In this document: piece after piece, positions 1-6,621 of the stretch
How the letters are laid out: each line of letters begins with the position of its first letter
Position numbering within the stretch: the stretch's first letter is position 1
Source of the DNA: Candidatus Methanomethylophilaceae archaeon
Lineage (GTDB): Archaea; Thermoplasmatota; Thermoplasmata; Methanomassiliicoccales; Methanomethylophilaceae
NCBI GenBank assembly: GCA_016296195.1
Contig: JAEDJU010000070.1
Coordinates: 1-6,750 of the forward strand
Direction: 5' to 3'
DNA: 6,750 nt
Position numbers and translations under genes: made by a program
Notes under the pieces: model-generated
Databases searched by the model: none
Told to the model about the DNA's origin: nothing
What the model saw: only the letters and a program-made list of their open reading frames with translations

Positions 1-101
1 TTGACATGGACGCTCTCGACCCTGTCACCGATCTGTACGACGGCGATGAACCTGTTCGGACGCGCTACGAATGTAGCTTCGATGACCTCACCGTAATGCA
101 T
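1..101 (-). CDS. sfsA: SfsA family protein, N-terminal 33 residues (runs off the left edge)
   Basis: The reverse strand reads an open frame from ATG at 101-99 to the window edge. It begins MHYGEVIEATFVARPNRF and ends in VESVHV followed by an incomplete AAx codon. The RPNRF-x-A-x-V pattern followed by VHV, which in the family precedes N-T-G-R, is the hallmark of the SfsA N-terminal OB-fold domain. The missing part should hold the restriction-endonuclease-like domain. In E. coli SfsA was linked to maltose fermentation genes and DNA binding; its role in archaea is not established. The gene is divergent from the exonuclease at 147. No clear Shine-Dalgarno lies before the ATG (only a G-run), but a TATA-like stretch is centred about 24 bp upstream, so the mRNA may be leaderless. 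The frame and motif are seen directly; the family call rests on 33 residues only. Confidence 0.8.
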   Translation of the reverse strand, partial: MHYGEVIEATFVARPNRFIAVVQIGDRVESVHV

Positions 102-119
102 GGACCCCCATCGATGATG

Positions 120-130
120 TAATTCAAATA
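120..130 (-). promoter_or_regulatory. TATA-like element between divergent sfsA and exonuclease genes
   Basis: Read on the minus strand this is TATTTGAATTA, centred about 24 bp before the sfsA ATG, the distance expected for a leaderless archaeal transcript. On the plus strand the same AT-rich stretch is centred about 28 bp before the ATG at 153 and 22 bp before the GTG at 147, so it may serve both genes. It departs from the TATA consensus, hence the modest confidence. Confidence 0.4.
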
Positions 131-136
131 CGAGTC

Positions 137-141
137 GGAGG
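137..141 (+). promoter_or_regulatory. Ribosome-binding site GGAGG for the exonuclease gene
   Basis: GGAGG lies 5 nt before GTG at 147 and 11 nt before ATG at 153. A second GGAG at 144-147 lies 5 nt before the ATG. The first spacing favours the GTG, while the second motif and the TATA distance favour the ATG. The two starts differ by only two residues. Confidence 0.45.
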
Positions 142-146
142 ATGGA

Positions 147-776
147 GTGGACATGTCCCCATACTTCACCCTAGACGACATACCGCCGGAGGAGATCATC
201 GTGTTGGATACAGAGACCACCGGATTGGAGGGTGCTCCGAAGGACCTTGTCGTGGATATCGGTATGACGAGGGTGAACCTCCGTAAGGGGACAGTTGAGG
301 ATGTGTATTCATCCGTCCTTGGATACGATGTGGATTCATGGGATGACTACCACAGGAACGCATGGATATTCCAGAACACGGACATGACCCTTGATATGGT
401 GGCTGAGGCACCTCCAGCCATGAAGGTCATAGAGGATGTCCGCAGGATCCTCAAGGGCAAGGTCGTCACCGCGTACAACATCGCCTACGATATGGGAAAA
501 TTTCTCTACCATGAACCTTGGAGTCTCAAGGGGACCTTCACCGAATGCGCAGACATAATGTTGGCAGCTAAGGATGTCTGCAAACTCCCGAGCCAATACT
601 ACGGAAGGTCGTACAGGTATCCGAAGCTGGACTACGCTTACTCTCACATAGTCAAAGGTGACCCTGCGGGGATCCATGGACTGCAGAACCATAGGGCATT
701 GTCCGATGCACAGATGGCCTCATATCTGATGATACAGATGTACAGAGACCATGACTATCATGTCGGACAGCTGTGA
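147..776 (+). CDS. DEDDh-type 3'-5' exonuclease (DnaQ / Pol III epsilon-like)
   Basis: This 209-residue protein is predicted to remove nucleotides from DNA or RNA 3' ends by two-metal catalysis. All DEDDh motifs are visible. Exo I is VLDTETTGL with D21 and E23; Exo II is AYNIAYDMGKF with N111 and D115; Exo III is NHRALSDAQM with H182 and D187. Residue spacing and length fit a single stand-alone exonuclease domain with no polymerase or helicase fused. Exo II has Tyr where many relatives have His before Asn, and Tyr-Asp rather than Phe-Asp, which are mild substitutions. GTG at 147 follows GGAGG by 5 nt; ATG at 153 is an almost equal alternative. It is divergent from sfsA and followed by a separately promoted small gene, so it looks monocistronic. 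The substrate (proofreading, repair or RNA turnover) cannot be told from sequence. Confidence 0.86.
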   Translation: MDMSPYFTLDDIPPEEIIVLDTETTGLEGAPKDLVVDIGMTRVNLRKGTVEDVYSSVLGYDVDSWDDYHRNAWIFQNTDMTLDMVAEAPPAMKVIEDVRRILKGKVVTAYNIAYDMGKFLYHEPWSLKGTFTECADIMLAAKDVCKLPSQYYGRSYRYPKLDYAYSHIVKGDPAGIHGLQNHRALSDAQMASYLMIQMYRDHDYHVGQL

Positions 777-784
777 TCCGACAT
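760..784 (+). other. Stem-loop spanning the exonuclease stop codon
   Basis: ATGTCGG (760-766) pairs perfectly with CCGACAT (778-784) around an 11-nt loop. The loop holds the TGA stop (774-776) and an internal palindrome ACAGCTGT (767-774). A competing pairing exists between GGACAG (765-770) and CTGTCC (786-791). No U-run follows directly; the first T-rich stretch is GTTTTCT near 821-827. It may help end the transcript or be chance. Confidence 0.3.
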
Positions 785-836
785 CCTGTCCCATCATTGA
801 GACCGTTCATGTTCCGTGAAGTTTTCTGAGAAACCA

Positions 837-844
837 TTTTAAAG
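837..844 (+). promoter_or_regulatory. TATA box of the small gene at 865
   Basis: TTTTAAAG is centred about 24 bp before the ATG at 865, with a purine-rich GAAACC (830-835) just upstream that could act as a BRE. No GGAGG-like site precedes the ATG. Together these imply transcription starting at or next to the ATG, that is, a leaderless mRNA. Confidence 0.55.
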
Positions 845-864
845 ACTCCAATATTGTCTCAACC

Positions 865-1089
865 ATGGTGAGACTTCACTTCCTCAATGAGAAAGGCTGG
901 GAGCTTCCCGATTTCTATGACTGCGGTCCGAAGGATTTCGATGATGAGAAACATGCACTCGAGATCGTCGTGGATGCGCTTTGTCATGGCATCAACATGA
1001 AGACATTGAAAGGTGTCGAGAAGATCAGAGTGGTCGATTCGACGGGAAACAGTTTGGACCTCCATAAGGACCAATGGTACTTCTGGTAA
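865..1089 (+). CDS. Small protein of unknown function, 74 residues
   Basis: I do not recognise this family. The protein starts MVRLHFLNEKGW and ends KDQWYFW. It is acidic to neutral, soluble-looking, with no signal peptide or membrane segment and only two cysteines (C20, C40), too few and too far apart for a zinc finger. The pattern suggests a beta strand at 2-7, a helix at about 25-43 (DDEKHALEIVVDALCHGI), then two strands around IRVVDSTGNSLDL with a turn at STGN, and an aromatic C-terminus. A small alpha/beta fold is likely. Support for a real gene comes from its own TATA box at leaderless distance and a strong stem-loop terminator 3 nt past the stop. A 71-residue antisense frame covers almost the same bases but lacks such signals. 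Function is unknown. Confidence 0.65.
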   Translation: MVRLHFLNEKGWELPDFYDCGPKDFDDEKHALEIVVDALCHGINMKTLKGVEKIRVVDSTGNSLDLHKDQWYFW

Positions 1090-1092
1090 AAT

Positions 1093-1133
1093 AAAACGAG
1101 GAGGGTGGCAGATGGGACCGTCCCTCCTGTTTT
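1093..1133. terminator. Bidirectional stem-loop terminator between convergent genes
   Basis: AAAAC-G-AGGAGGG (1093-1105) pairs with CCCTCCTGTTTT (1122-1133), giving 12 base pairs with a single bulged G at 1098 and a 16-nt loop. On the plus strand it is followed by GTTTTG then AAATTATTT. On the minus strand it is followed by CGTTTTATTTT. It sits 3 nt past the stop of the small gene and 24 nt past the stop of the ATPase gene, so it can end both convergent transcripts. Confidence 0.7.
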
Positions 1134-1157
1134 GAAATTATTTGTCAGAGTTTTCCT

Positions 1158-2021
1158 TCACTCGTCCTCTTGGACGTCCCCCTTCGTGTACTCCTCCTGG
1201 AGTTTCCTCATATAGACCTCCTCGAACTTCTCGGTGGATTTCTTGAGGACCTGCTTCTTCAATACGAACAGTTCGACGAAGAACCATATTGCTATGAGCA
1301 GTATCAGGAACAGGAAGTAGGCCTGCGGGAAGATCACCAGCTTCACAAGTAAAACTGCAATCACAGGTAAGAACCTGTACATCGCGAAGATGAGGAACAA
1401 CAGGAACAAGACGATTAGTGTGGGGACTATCGATTTGTTTGTCCTTCCATCCACGGAGAGGAACTTGAACCTGGGGCATATCAGGAACAGTTGGAGGATG
1501 CCTGCTATCGAGACGGTGAACACCATGGCGGACCTGGCACAGATCTCCTCGGCGGAGCTACCTGCCCAACCCATGTATTCGATGATGTCATCGTTGTATT
1601 TCGAGAGTATATCGGCGGAAACGAACTGGGACATGTAGTCCCAATCGATGACAAGTGTGCCGGAACCGACCAGATGCCATGTGACACCGTATGCGAGGAA
1701 ACCGAATGCGGAGATGATTATGGCTGATGGTATGCAGAATTTCAACACATCTGGAAGGATGAGTTCCTTGTTGGTCTCGGGTTTGGATATGAATGTCATG
1801 AAGAATGCAGCGATAGTGACCGATACGAAGGCATAGAATGTGTTCTGGATGGGTATCATCGGAAGCGATCCAACGAACAGATAGATGACAACCATCATGA
1901 TTGCGAGGGCGAAATTCCTCGTCAGATAGAGTTTGAGAATGTCCCTCATACCTGTAACGGTCTTCCTACCTTCGACCAGCGCCTTGGGAAGGGCTGAGAA
2001 GTTATCACCGACAAGGACCAT
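1158..2021 (-). CDS. P-type ATPase fragment, C-terminal part (M5-M10)
   Basis: 287 codons from the first ATG in this frame, which is an internal Met of the conserved ADMVLVGDNFSALPKALVEGR stretch and not a true start; the frame is already homologous a few codons upstream (GVAD at 2033-2022). Helices: M5 about 34-58, M6 60-79, M7 95-115, M8 164-182, M9 198-216 and M10 233-254. A hydrophobic stretch at 218-231 lies between M9 and M10. A long polar loop (116-160) between M7 and M8 would be extracytoplasmic. The last 33 residues are charged and cytoplasmic. No ribosome-binding site was seen before 2021, so independent translation is doubtful. Confidence 0.65.
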   Translation of the reverse strand: MVLVGDNFSALPKALVEGRKTVTGMRDILKLYLTRNFALAIMMVVIYLFVGSLPMIPIQNTFYAFVSVTIAAFFMTFISKPETNKELILPDVLKFCIPSAIIISAFGFLAYGVTWHLVGSGTLVIDWDYMSQFVSADILSKYNDDIIEYMGWAGSSAEEICARSAMVFTVSIAGILQLFLICPRFKFLSVDGRTNKSIVPTLIVLFLLFLIFAMYRFLPVIAVLLVKLVIFPQAYFLFLILLIAIWFFVELFVLKKQVLKKSTEKFEEVYMRKLQEEYTKGDVQEDE

Positions 2022-3709
2022 ATCCGCAACGCCGCTCCGGAACCGGTCTCAAGTGCGACACCAACCTGGGCTGACTTCAGGGATTTGACATCGTTGACAC
2101 CGTCACCTATCATGGCGACGTATCTCCCCTTCCTTTTGAGGGTCTCGATGACCTCCTCCTTGTTCTCCGGTTTCATCCTGCCGAAGATGTTGGTTTCGAG
2201 GATTGCCCTCTCCCTCTCCTCGGAGGACATGGCCTCCAGTTCCGGCCCGGAAATGATCTTCCTCTCCCCCGGGATATCGGCGATGGAGAACAGGGCATCC
2301 ACTGTTACCGGATCATCACCGGATATGACCTTCAGGTCCATATCGTTCTGAAGGAACACCTCTATGGTATCCCTGCAGTCGGGCCTGACCTCGTCCCTGA
2401 TGGAAATGACGGAAACGGGCTGGAGATCGGGAATCACCGGCTCATCCCCCCTATAAAGGGATTGATCGGATGCCCTGCAGATTATCAGGGTCCTGAGGCC
2501 TTTGGAAGATTCCTGTTTTATGATATGGTCGATGGACATCGGATCGGATACATGGGGCCTGAGGACATTCCATGCCCCGGAGTACACACAGTAGCGGTGA
2601 CCGGAATCATCCACCCTCACCGCACTGAATTTACGGGACGATGAGAACTGGATCTCCTCGACCAATTCGGCATCGGATTCCCCATATTGGGACACGAGGG
2701 TCTCCACGGTACGGTTCCTGCTTCCGGTGGTCGTTGCGAAAACCGAGGCGATATGCTCCGCATCAACGGGCTCAATGAACGGGAAGGATTGCTCGAACAC
2801 CAATTTGTTGGTGGTGATCGTTCCTGTCTTGTCCATACATACGGTGTCCACGTGGCTGATGGACTCGACGGAATTCGCCCTCTGCAACAACACTCCCGAA
2901 CCAGACATGCGGACAGCCGCTATCATGTACGTCAGAGTTATCAGAAGGAACAGGGCGATGGGGACTATGTCCAGACAGAGGACGAAGACCTCCAAGGTCT
3001 CACTGAAGCTTCCACGCCCTATGATCTCAATGATCACGGATATGCCCATGAGAACGAAGGCGAGTGCCATCAGTATCTTGGTGACGGTACCGGTCTCCAT
3101 CTGCAAGGGGGTGTGTTTGGAGGTGAACTTCTTCGCACTGCTGAGCATCCTCGACGCGTACGAGTCATCACCGAAGGCGGTGACGGTGTAGTATCCCTCG
3201 CCGATGACGCAGATGGAACCGGAATAGATGGTCTGACCGACCTCCTTACGAACGGTGCTGGATTCACCCGTCAGGAGGGATTCATCCATCTCCAACGATC
3301 TGCATTCCTCCAGGACACCATCGACCATCGCCTGGTCACCTGCACGGAGCACTATCAGATCGTCCTTGACCACATCGTTCTGGTCTATGACGACCTCCGC
3401 ACCGTCGCGTATGACGGTGACCTTAGGGCGGATTAACAGCTCAATCTTGTCCAAACGGCGTTTGGCCCTCATCTCCTGTATTGTGGAGATGAGGATGTTG
3501 ACGATGATGATACCGGTGGCAGACAGAGCGCTCACCAGATTCCCCATTATAAGGAGGAGGGCACCGATAACGAAGAGTATGATGTTGAACGGCGTGAATG
3601 CATTCTTCACCAGGATGTCCGTGTATGTGCGACTGGTCCTGACATCGGAGTCGTTGACAAGACCCTGACGTCTCCTCTCCTCGACCTCCGCTGTCGACAA
3701 TCCTTTCAT
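1946..3709 (-). CDS. P-type ATPase fragment, N-terminal part (A, P and N domains, M1-M4)
   Basis: 587 codons, the last 27 out of frame (after A560, LRIWSLSV to the TGA at 1946). Visible parts: membrane helices M1 (about 39-56) and M2 (57-77); actuator domain with LTGES (147-150 for TGES); M3 (208-230) and M4 (241-266); phosphorylation site DKTGT with D293; N-domain with FSSSRKFSAV (355-364), SGAW (377-380) in place of the usual GAPE-type loop, and KGLRTL (403-408); ISGDDP (462-467) as the TGD-type motif; and GDGVND (535-540). All residues for ATP binding, autophosphorylation and dephosphorylation are present. M4 reads VPIALFLL, not the VPEGL expected for CtpE relatives. As written, the fragment lacks M5-M10 and would not transport. 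Confidence 0.75.
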   Translation of the reverse strand: MKGLSTAEVEERRRQGLVNDSDVRTSRTYTDILVKNAFTPFNIILFVIGALLLIMGNLVSALSATGIIIVNILISTIQEMRAKRRLDKIELLIRPKVTVIRDGAEVVIDQNDVVKDDLIVLRAGDQAMVDGVLEECRSLEMDESLLTGESSTVRKEVGQTIYSGSICVIGEGYYTVTAFGDDSYASRMLSSAKKFTSKHTPLQMETGTVTKILMALAFVLMGISVIIEIIGRGSFSETLEVFVLCLDIVPIALFLLITLTYMIAAVRMSGSGVLLQRANSVESISHVDTVCMDKTGTITTNKLVFEQSFPFIEPVDAEHIASVFATTTGSRNRTVETLVSQYGESDAELVEEIQFSSSRKFSAVRVDDSGHRYCVYSGAWNVLRPHVSDPMSIDHIIKQESSKGLRTLIICRASDQSLYRGDEPVIPDLQPVSVISIRDEVRPDCRDTIEVFLQNDMDLKVISGDDPVTVDALFSIADIPGERKIISGPELEAMSSEERERAILETNIFGRMKPENKEEVIETLKRKGRYVAMIGDGVNDVKSLKSAQVGVALETGSGAALRIWSLSVITSQPFPRRWSKVGRPLQV

Positions 3710-3730
3710 GGAAACCGCTCAGCTACCTTC

Positions 3731-3739
3731 TATTTATAT
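3731..3739 (-). promoter_or_regulatory. TATA box of the P-type ATPase gene
   Basis: On the minus strand this is ATATAAATA, a near-consensus archaeal TATA box. Its centre is about 26 bp before the ATG at 3709, so transcription should start at the ATG itself. It lies in the 50-bp gap after the helicase stop codon, giving the ATPase an independent promoter even if some readthrough occurs from the helicase operon. Confidence 0.65.
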
Positions 3740-3759
3740 CAACTGATGACCACCAGCCA

Positions 3760-6621
3760 TTATGTTGAAGTACCACCGCTCACGTGTTCTACTATGAGGT
3801 TCATGGGCCATATCTCAACCTCATCTGGTTCTAGATCCGTGGATACGTAATCGATGAAGCACCTCACGGGAAGATTGTAATGTGCCATGGCGGCCTGGGC
3901 ATAGACCGACAGTTGGAAGGTGTACAGGTCCCTGAATCTGAGGTTCTCATCGGTCTTGTAGTCATGTATCTCCACCCTGTCAGGGTATACGGCTATCAGA
4001 TCCATCTTCCCACGGAGGGTGATGTCAGTACCTGGTATCGGCAAACCGCAATCGACCTCTCCCCTCAATTCGGCGCCTTTCAATCCGTTGAGGATGGCCT
4101 GTATGCGGGGGATCTCCGGCAGTTTCTCCTTGGGAGTCCCACCATGGAGCATCTGGTAGGCCATCTTGTGCACCTTGTCACCGTAATCCCTGCCCTTGCC
4201 ACCACGTTCATCGCATCCCTGCTGAGGCTCCTGTCCGGTCTCGGAATCGAAATCCATCATATCGTGGACGGCAACCGTCCTCCTCCTGCGTTGGGTGATG
4301 GGTACCTCGGGTCTGTCGATCAGAACGGCATTATCCTGTATGACATCGGAGTGCGATTCAGGTATGGGTGTGATCAGGTCCTTCGACAGATGCCTGAAGA
4401 AGGGTGATGCCGAGGAACCGTTGCATATCACCGTCTCATACTGTTTGGCACGGGACATGGCAACGAACATCAGGCGCCTCTGTTCATCATAATCTATCGG
4501 TACAGCCTTCTTGGCAAGCCTTGTCCTCCATGATTTACAGATCTTGGTGTACTCGCCATAACAGGCAACCTCCTTGGTGCATCTGATACCGAGGAGGGGA
4601 TCGTAGGTGAAAGTGGAGGTATCACGTGCAGGCTTGGGAACCGTTCCCCTGTCTATGAACGGGAGGATGACCGCAGGGAACTCAAGACCCTTGGATTTGT
4701 GCATGGTCATGATCTTCACGGCATCGGATTCCACAGTGCGTTCGACATCATACGATGTGCCGTTCCCGATATCGTCCTCGATTATCCGGATGATGTCGGA
4801 TACCGTCAGAAGGGATGACCTGTGCAGGGACGATATACTCGAGACTATGGCCTGCGTTATGTCGTTGTCCAGACCGTAGAAGTCGAATATGCATGTCAGC
4901 AGTTCGGTGATCCTGCGCCTCTTGTTACGGAGGAGCGACCTCTGTGCTATCAGCTCCGAAGGAAGTTCGAAACGGGGTCCGTTCCCGGATCCCTCATCCG
5001 ATTTGCGTCCCTCCAACTCCTCCAGGGTGTAGCCCATATCGGCGAGGATTGGTATGTAGCCCCATTCATCTGCCTCGTTGTTGACAAATCTGAGCCATGC
5101 CAATGCCAGTTTCCCCTCACGAGTGGACATTATGTCGACATCACCGTAGAGATAGGCAGGGATGCCGGCATCGGTGCAGGCCTCCATTATCTTCACACAT
5201 TGGGAGTTCTTGCCCGCTATCACCGCTATGTCACCGAACCCCATGGGTCTCGAACCGTTCTCGGTATGGACCGTGTAGTCTCCGGATGCGTAATCCAAGA
5301 TCGCACTGATGGTTAGGGATATCTCCTCATCCCTGTCCTCGGCTTCGGAATAGCGGATGCCTTTGTCATCACCTATGTCAGTCCTTCCGGCAGTGATGTA
5401 TGTGATGTCGGGAACCCTGACGATCTCGTTCTGGGCGGCTGGCATCAGGAGGCATTCGTAAGCGGTGTCGATTATCTCCTGGGTGGAACGGTAGTTGACA
5501 TCCAATGGAAGCCTCAGTGACTCCGGGATCGAGAACGGGACACGTTTTATCCCATCATCATTGAGGAAACGCCTCAGCGATATCACCCTGTCCTCGAATT
5601 CGGTTATGTTCTCGATGGAAACGTATCTGAATCCATAGATCCCCTGCTTCCAATCACCGACGACACATAGGTTGGGTTCCCTCAGGATCATCAACGCTAT
5701 CATCAGCTGGTTCGCGTTGGTGTCCTGGAACTCATCTATCATGACATAGCGGAAGGAATTTCTCTCACGGACGTGTGCATCGTTGTAGAGGACTGTGAAT
5801 GCGAATGTGGATACTAACCCGAAAGTGAGCCTGTTGTCCCTGATGCTCTGTCTTATGAACTCATAGTAGACATCATGGATGAACTCGAAGAGCTCCGACC
5901 TGTCACCATCGGCAGCCATGGTGATCTCGTCATCATCGACCACCATCATATCAGGGGCTGCGTTGTAATCGTCCATGTCCTGCTTCTTGATGAGGTCCTT
6001 CAACGAACCCTCGTTGCGGAGGGCCTTAAGACGCCTAACGACCTCGGTGACATCACCCTCCACGGACCTTCCACCATCCCGATCAAACCATCCCTTGGAA
6101 AGTGGGACGATACCGCGTGCCATGAGCTTGTCTATGGTCGACATGACGGCCAACGGGTCACCCACGGCGATCCGGGCCACATCACCGTACATGTCTCCGG
6201 ATTCATTGAGGAACCTGTCGAAGAACCTGAGGAAGTAGTCACGGTTTATCGTCGAGTTGGTGGACATCCTCACGTTATGGGTGAGTGTCTCACGGATCCC
6301 GAAGAAGTCGCTGATCTGGTCGGGAGAGTCCATGACTATCGACAGACAGAATGAGTCGAATGTCCTGGCCTGGATCTGCTTGGATTCCTTGACCCTGCCC
6401 TTGTCCATTAGTGCGGCTTTGAGACGCTGGGACATCTCCGCGGCAGCATTGTTGGTGAAGGTCAATAGGAGGATGTCGTTGGGTGAGACGTCATCCTTGG
6501 CGAGTATGCGCAGATAACGTTCTGTTATCGTCTTCGTCTTACCTGTCCCCGGTCCCGCATCGACCACGACCATCCCGTCGACGGTTGCCGCTATCCTCTC
6601 CTGTGATTCATTCAGAGCCAT
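3760..6621 (-). CDS. UvrD/AddA-like ATP-dependent helicase-nuclease
   Basis: This 953-residue SF1A helicase with a RecB-type nuclease domain is predicted to unwind and degrade DNA ends during double-strand-break repair. Helicase motifs: Walker A GPGTGKT (23-29), Ia LTFTNNAAAE (53-62), Ib ARTFDSFC (85-92), Walker B DEFQDTN (296-302), III VGDWKQGIYGFR (321-332), IV LDVNYRST (373-380), V TMHKSKGLEF (639-648), VI EQRRLMFVAMSRAK (713-726). The VGDxKQxIYxFR and HKSKGLEF forms resemble AddA/RecB more than UvrD. Nuclease: H818 in GDKVH, D874 in GKMDLI, D887-Y-K889 in HDYKTDE, and Q903/Y907, all present, so it should cut. It is shorter than bacterial AddA (about 1200). I place the start at ATG 6621, 9 nt after GGAGG; an in-frame GTG at 6675 would add 18 unlikely residues. 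It overlaps the upstream gene by 14 bp. A chain-like acidic stretch (228-239) interrupts the region before Walker B. Confidence 0.9.
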   Translation of the reverse strand: MALNESQERIAATVDGMVVVDAGPGTGKTKTITERYLRILAKDDVSPNDILLLTFTNNAAAEMSQRLKAALMDKGRVKESKQIQARTFDSFCLSIVMDSPDQISDFFGIRETLTHNVRMSTNSTINRDYFLRFFDRFLNESGDMYGDVARIAVGDPLAVMSTIDKLMARGIVPLSKGWFDRDGGRSVEGDVTEVVRRLKALRNEGSLKDLIKKQDMDDYNAAPDMMVVDDDEITMAADGDRSELFEFIHDVYYEFIRQSIRDNRLTFGLVSTFAFTVLYNDAHVRERNSFRYVMIDEFQDTNANQLMIALMILREPNLCVVGDWKQGIYGFRYVSIENITEFEDRVISLRRFLNDDGIKRVPFSIPESLRLPLDVNYRSTQEIIDTAYECLLMPAAQNEIVRVPDITYITAGRTDIGDDKGIRYSEAEDRDEEISLTISAILDYASGDYTVHTENGSRPMGFGDIAVIAGKNSQCVKIMEACTDAGIPAYLYGDVDIMSTREGKLALAWLRFVNNEADEWGYIPILADMGYTLEELEGRKSDEGSGNGPRFELPSELIAQRSLLRNKRRRITELLTCIFDFYGLDNDITQAIVSSISSLHRSSLLTVSDIIRIIEDDIGNGTSYDVERTVESDAVKIMTMHKSKGLEFPAVILPFIDRGTVPKPARDTSTFTYDPLLGIRCTKEVACYGEYTKICKSWRTRLAKKAVPIDYDEQRRLMFVAMSRAKQYETVICNGSSASPFFRHLSKDLITPIPESHSDVIQDNAVLIDRPEVPITQRRRRTVAVHDMMDFDSETGQEPQQGCDERGGKGRDYGDKVHKMAYQMLHGGTPKEKLPEIPRIQAILNGLKGAELRGEVDCGLPIPGTDITLRGKMDLIAVYPDRVEIHDYKTDENLRFRDLYTFQLSVYAQAAMAHYNLPVRCFIDYVSTDLEPDEVEIWPMNLIVEHVSGGTST

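Larger units (their letters stand above)
1158..3709 (-). pseudogene. CtpE-like cation-transporting P-type ATPase, frameshifted
   Basis: Two minus-strand frames together encode one P-type ATPase of about 850 residues, close to the roughly 800 usual for CtpE-like pumps. These are ten-helix membrane pumps; mycobacterial CtpE imports calcium. The N-terminus (GLSTAEVEERRRQGLVND, RAKRRLDK) and the M6 segment TIAAFFMTFISKPE match that group. Frame one carries everything through GDGVND to A560. The next conserved block, VADMVLVGDNF, continues only in the other frame. The reading frames meet at about 2027-2041, and one base must be added (or two removed) to join them. No second lesion is seen, and both halves otherwise look well conserved, which suggests a recent mutation or a sequence error. 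ATG at 3709 is chosen because a TATA box lies about 26 bp upstream and the family N-terminus begins there. A frameshift exists in this sequence; whether the organism lacks the pump is unknown. Confidence 0.85.

Noticed and set aside
336..692. 118-residue minus-strand frame
   Set aside because: It is antisense to the exonuclease between and across its catalytic motifs, with no independent signals.
859..1074. 71-residue minus-strand frame opposite the small gene
   Set aside because: The plus-strand frame has the TATA box at the right distance and the terminator right after its stop; the minus frame has neither.
1946..2044. Programmed ribosomal frameshift or a natural two-subunit ATPase
   Set aside because: No slippery heptamer or downstream pseudoknot is apparent, the break falls inside a conserved P-domain stretch, and the second frame has no ribosome-binding site. 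A mutation or sequence error is simpler.
2687..3436. 249-residue open frame on the plus strand
   Set aside because: It lies fully antisense to the conserved ATPase, including the DKTGT and TGES regions; the product is low in hydrophobic core pattern and matches nothing I know. It is a codon-bias shadow.
3741..3754. CTGATGACCACCAG as a helicase terminator hairpin
   Set aside because: The pairing leaves only a two-base loop and needs a wobble pair; no T-run follows apart from the ATPase TATA box.
3880..4407. 175-residue plus-strand frame, and others at 4822-5316 and 5875-6354
   Set aside because: All are antisense to the helicase-nuclease, whose motifs are intact across these bases. No promoter or ribosome-binding site supports them.
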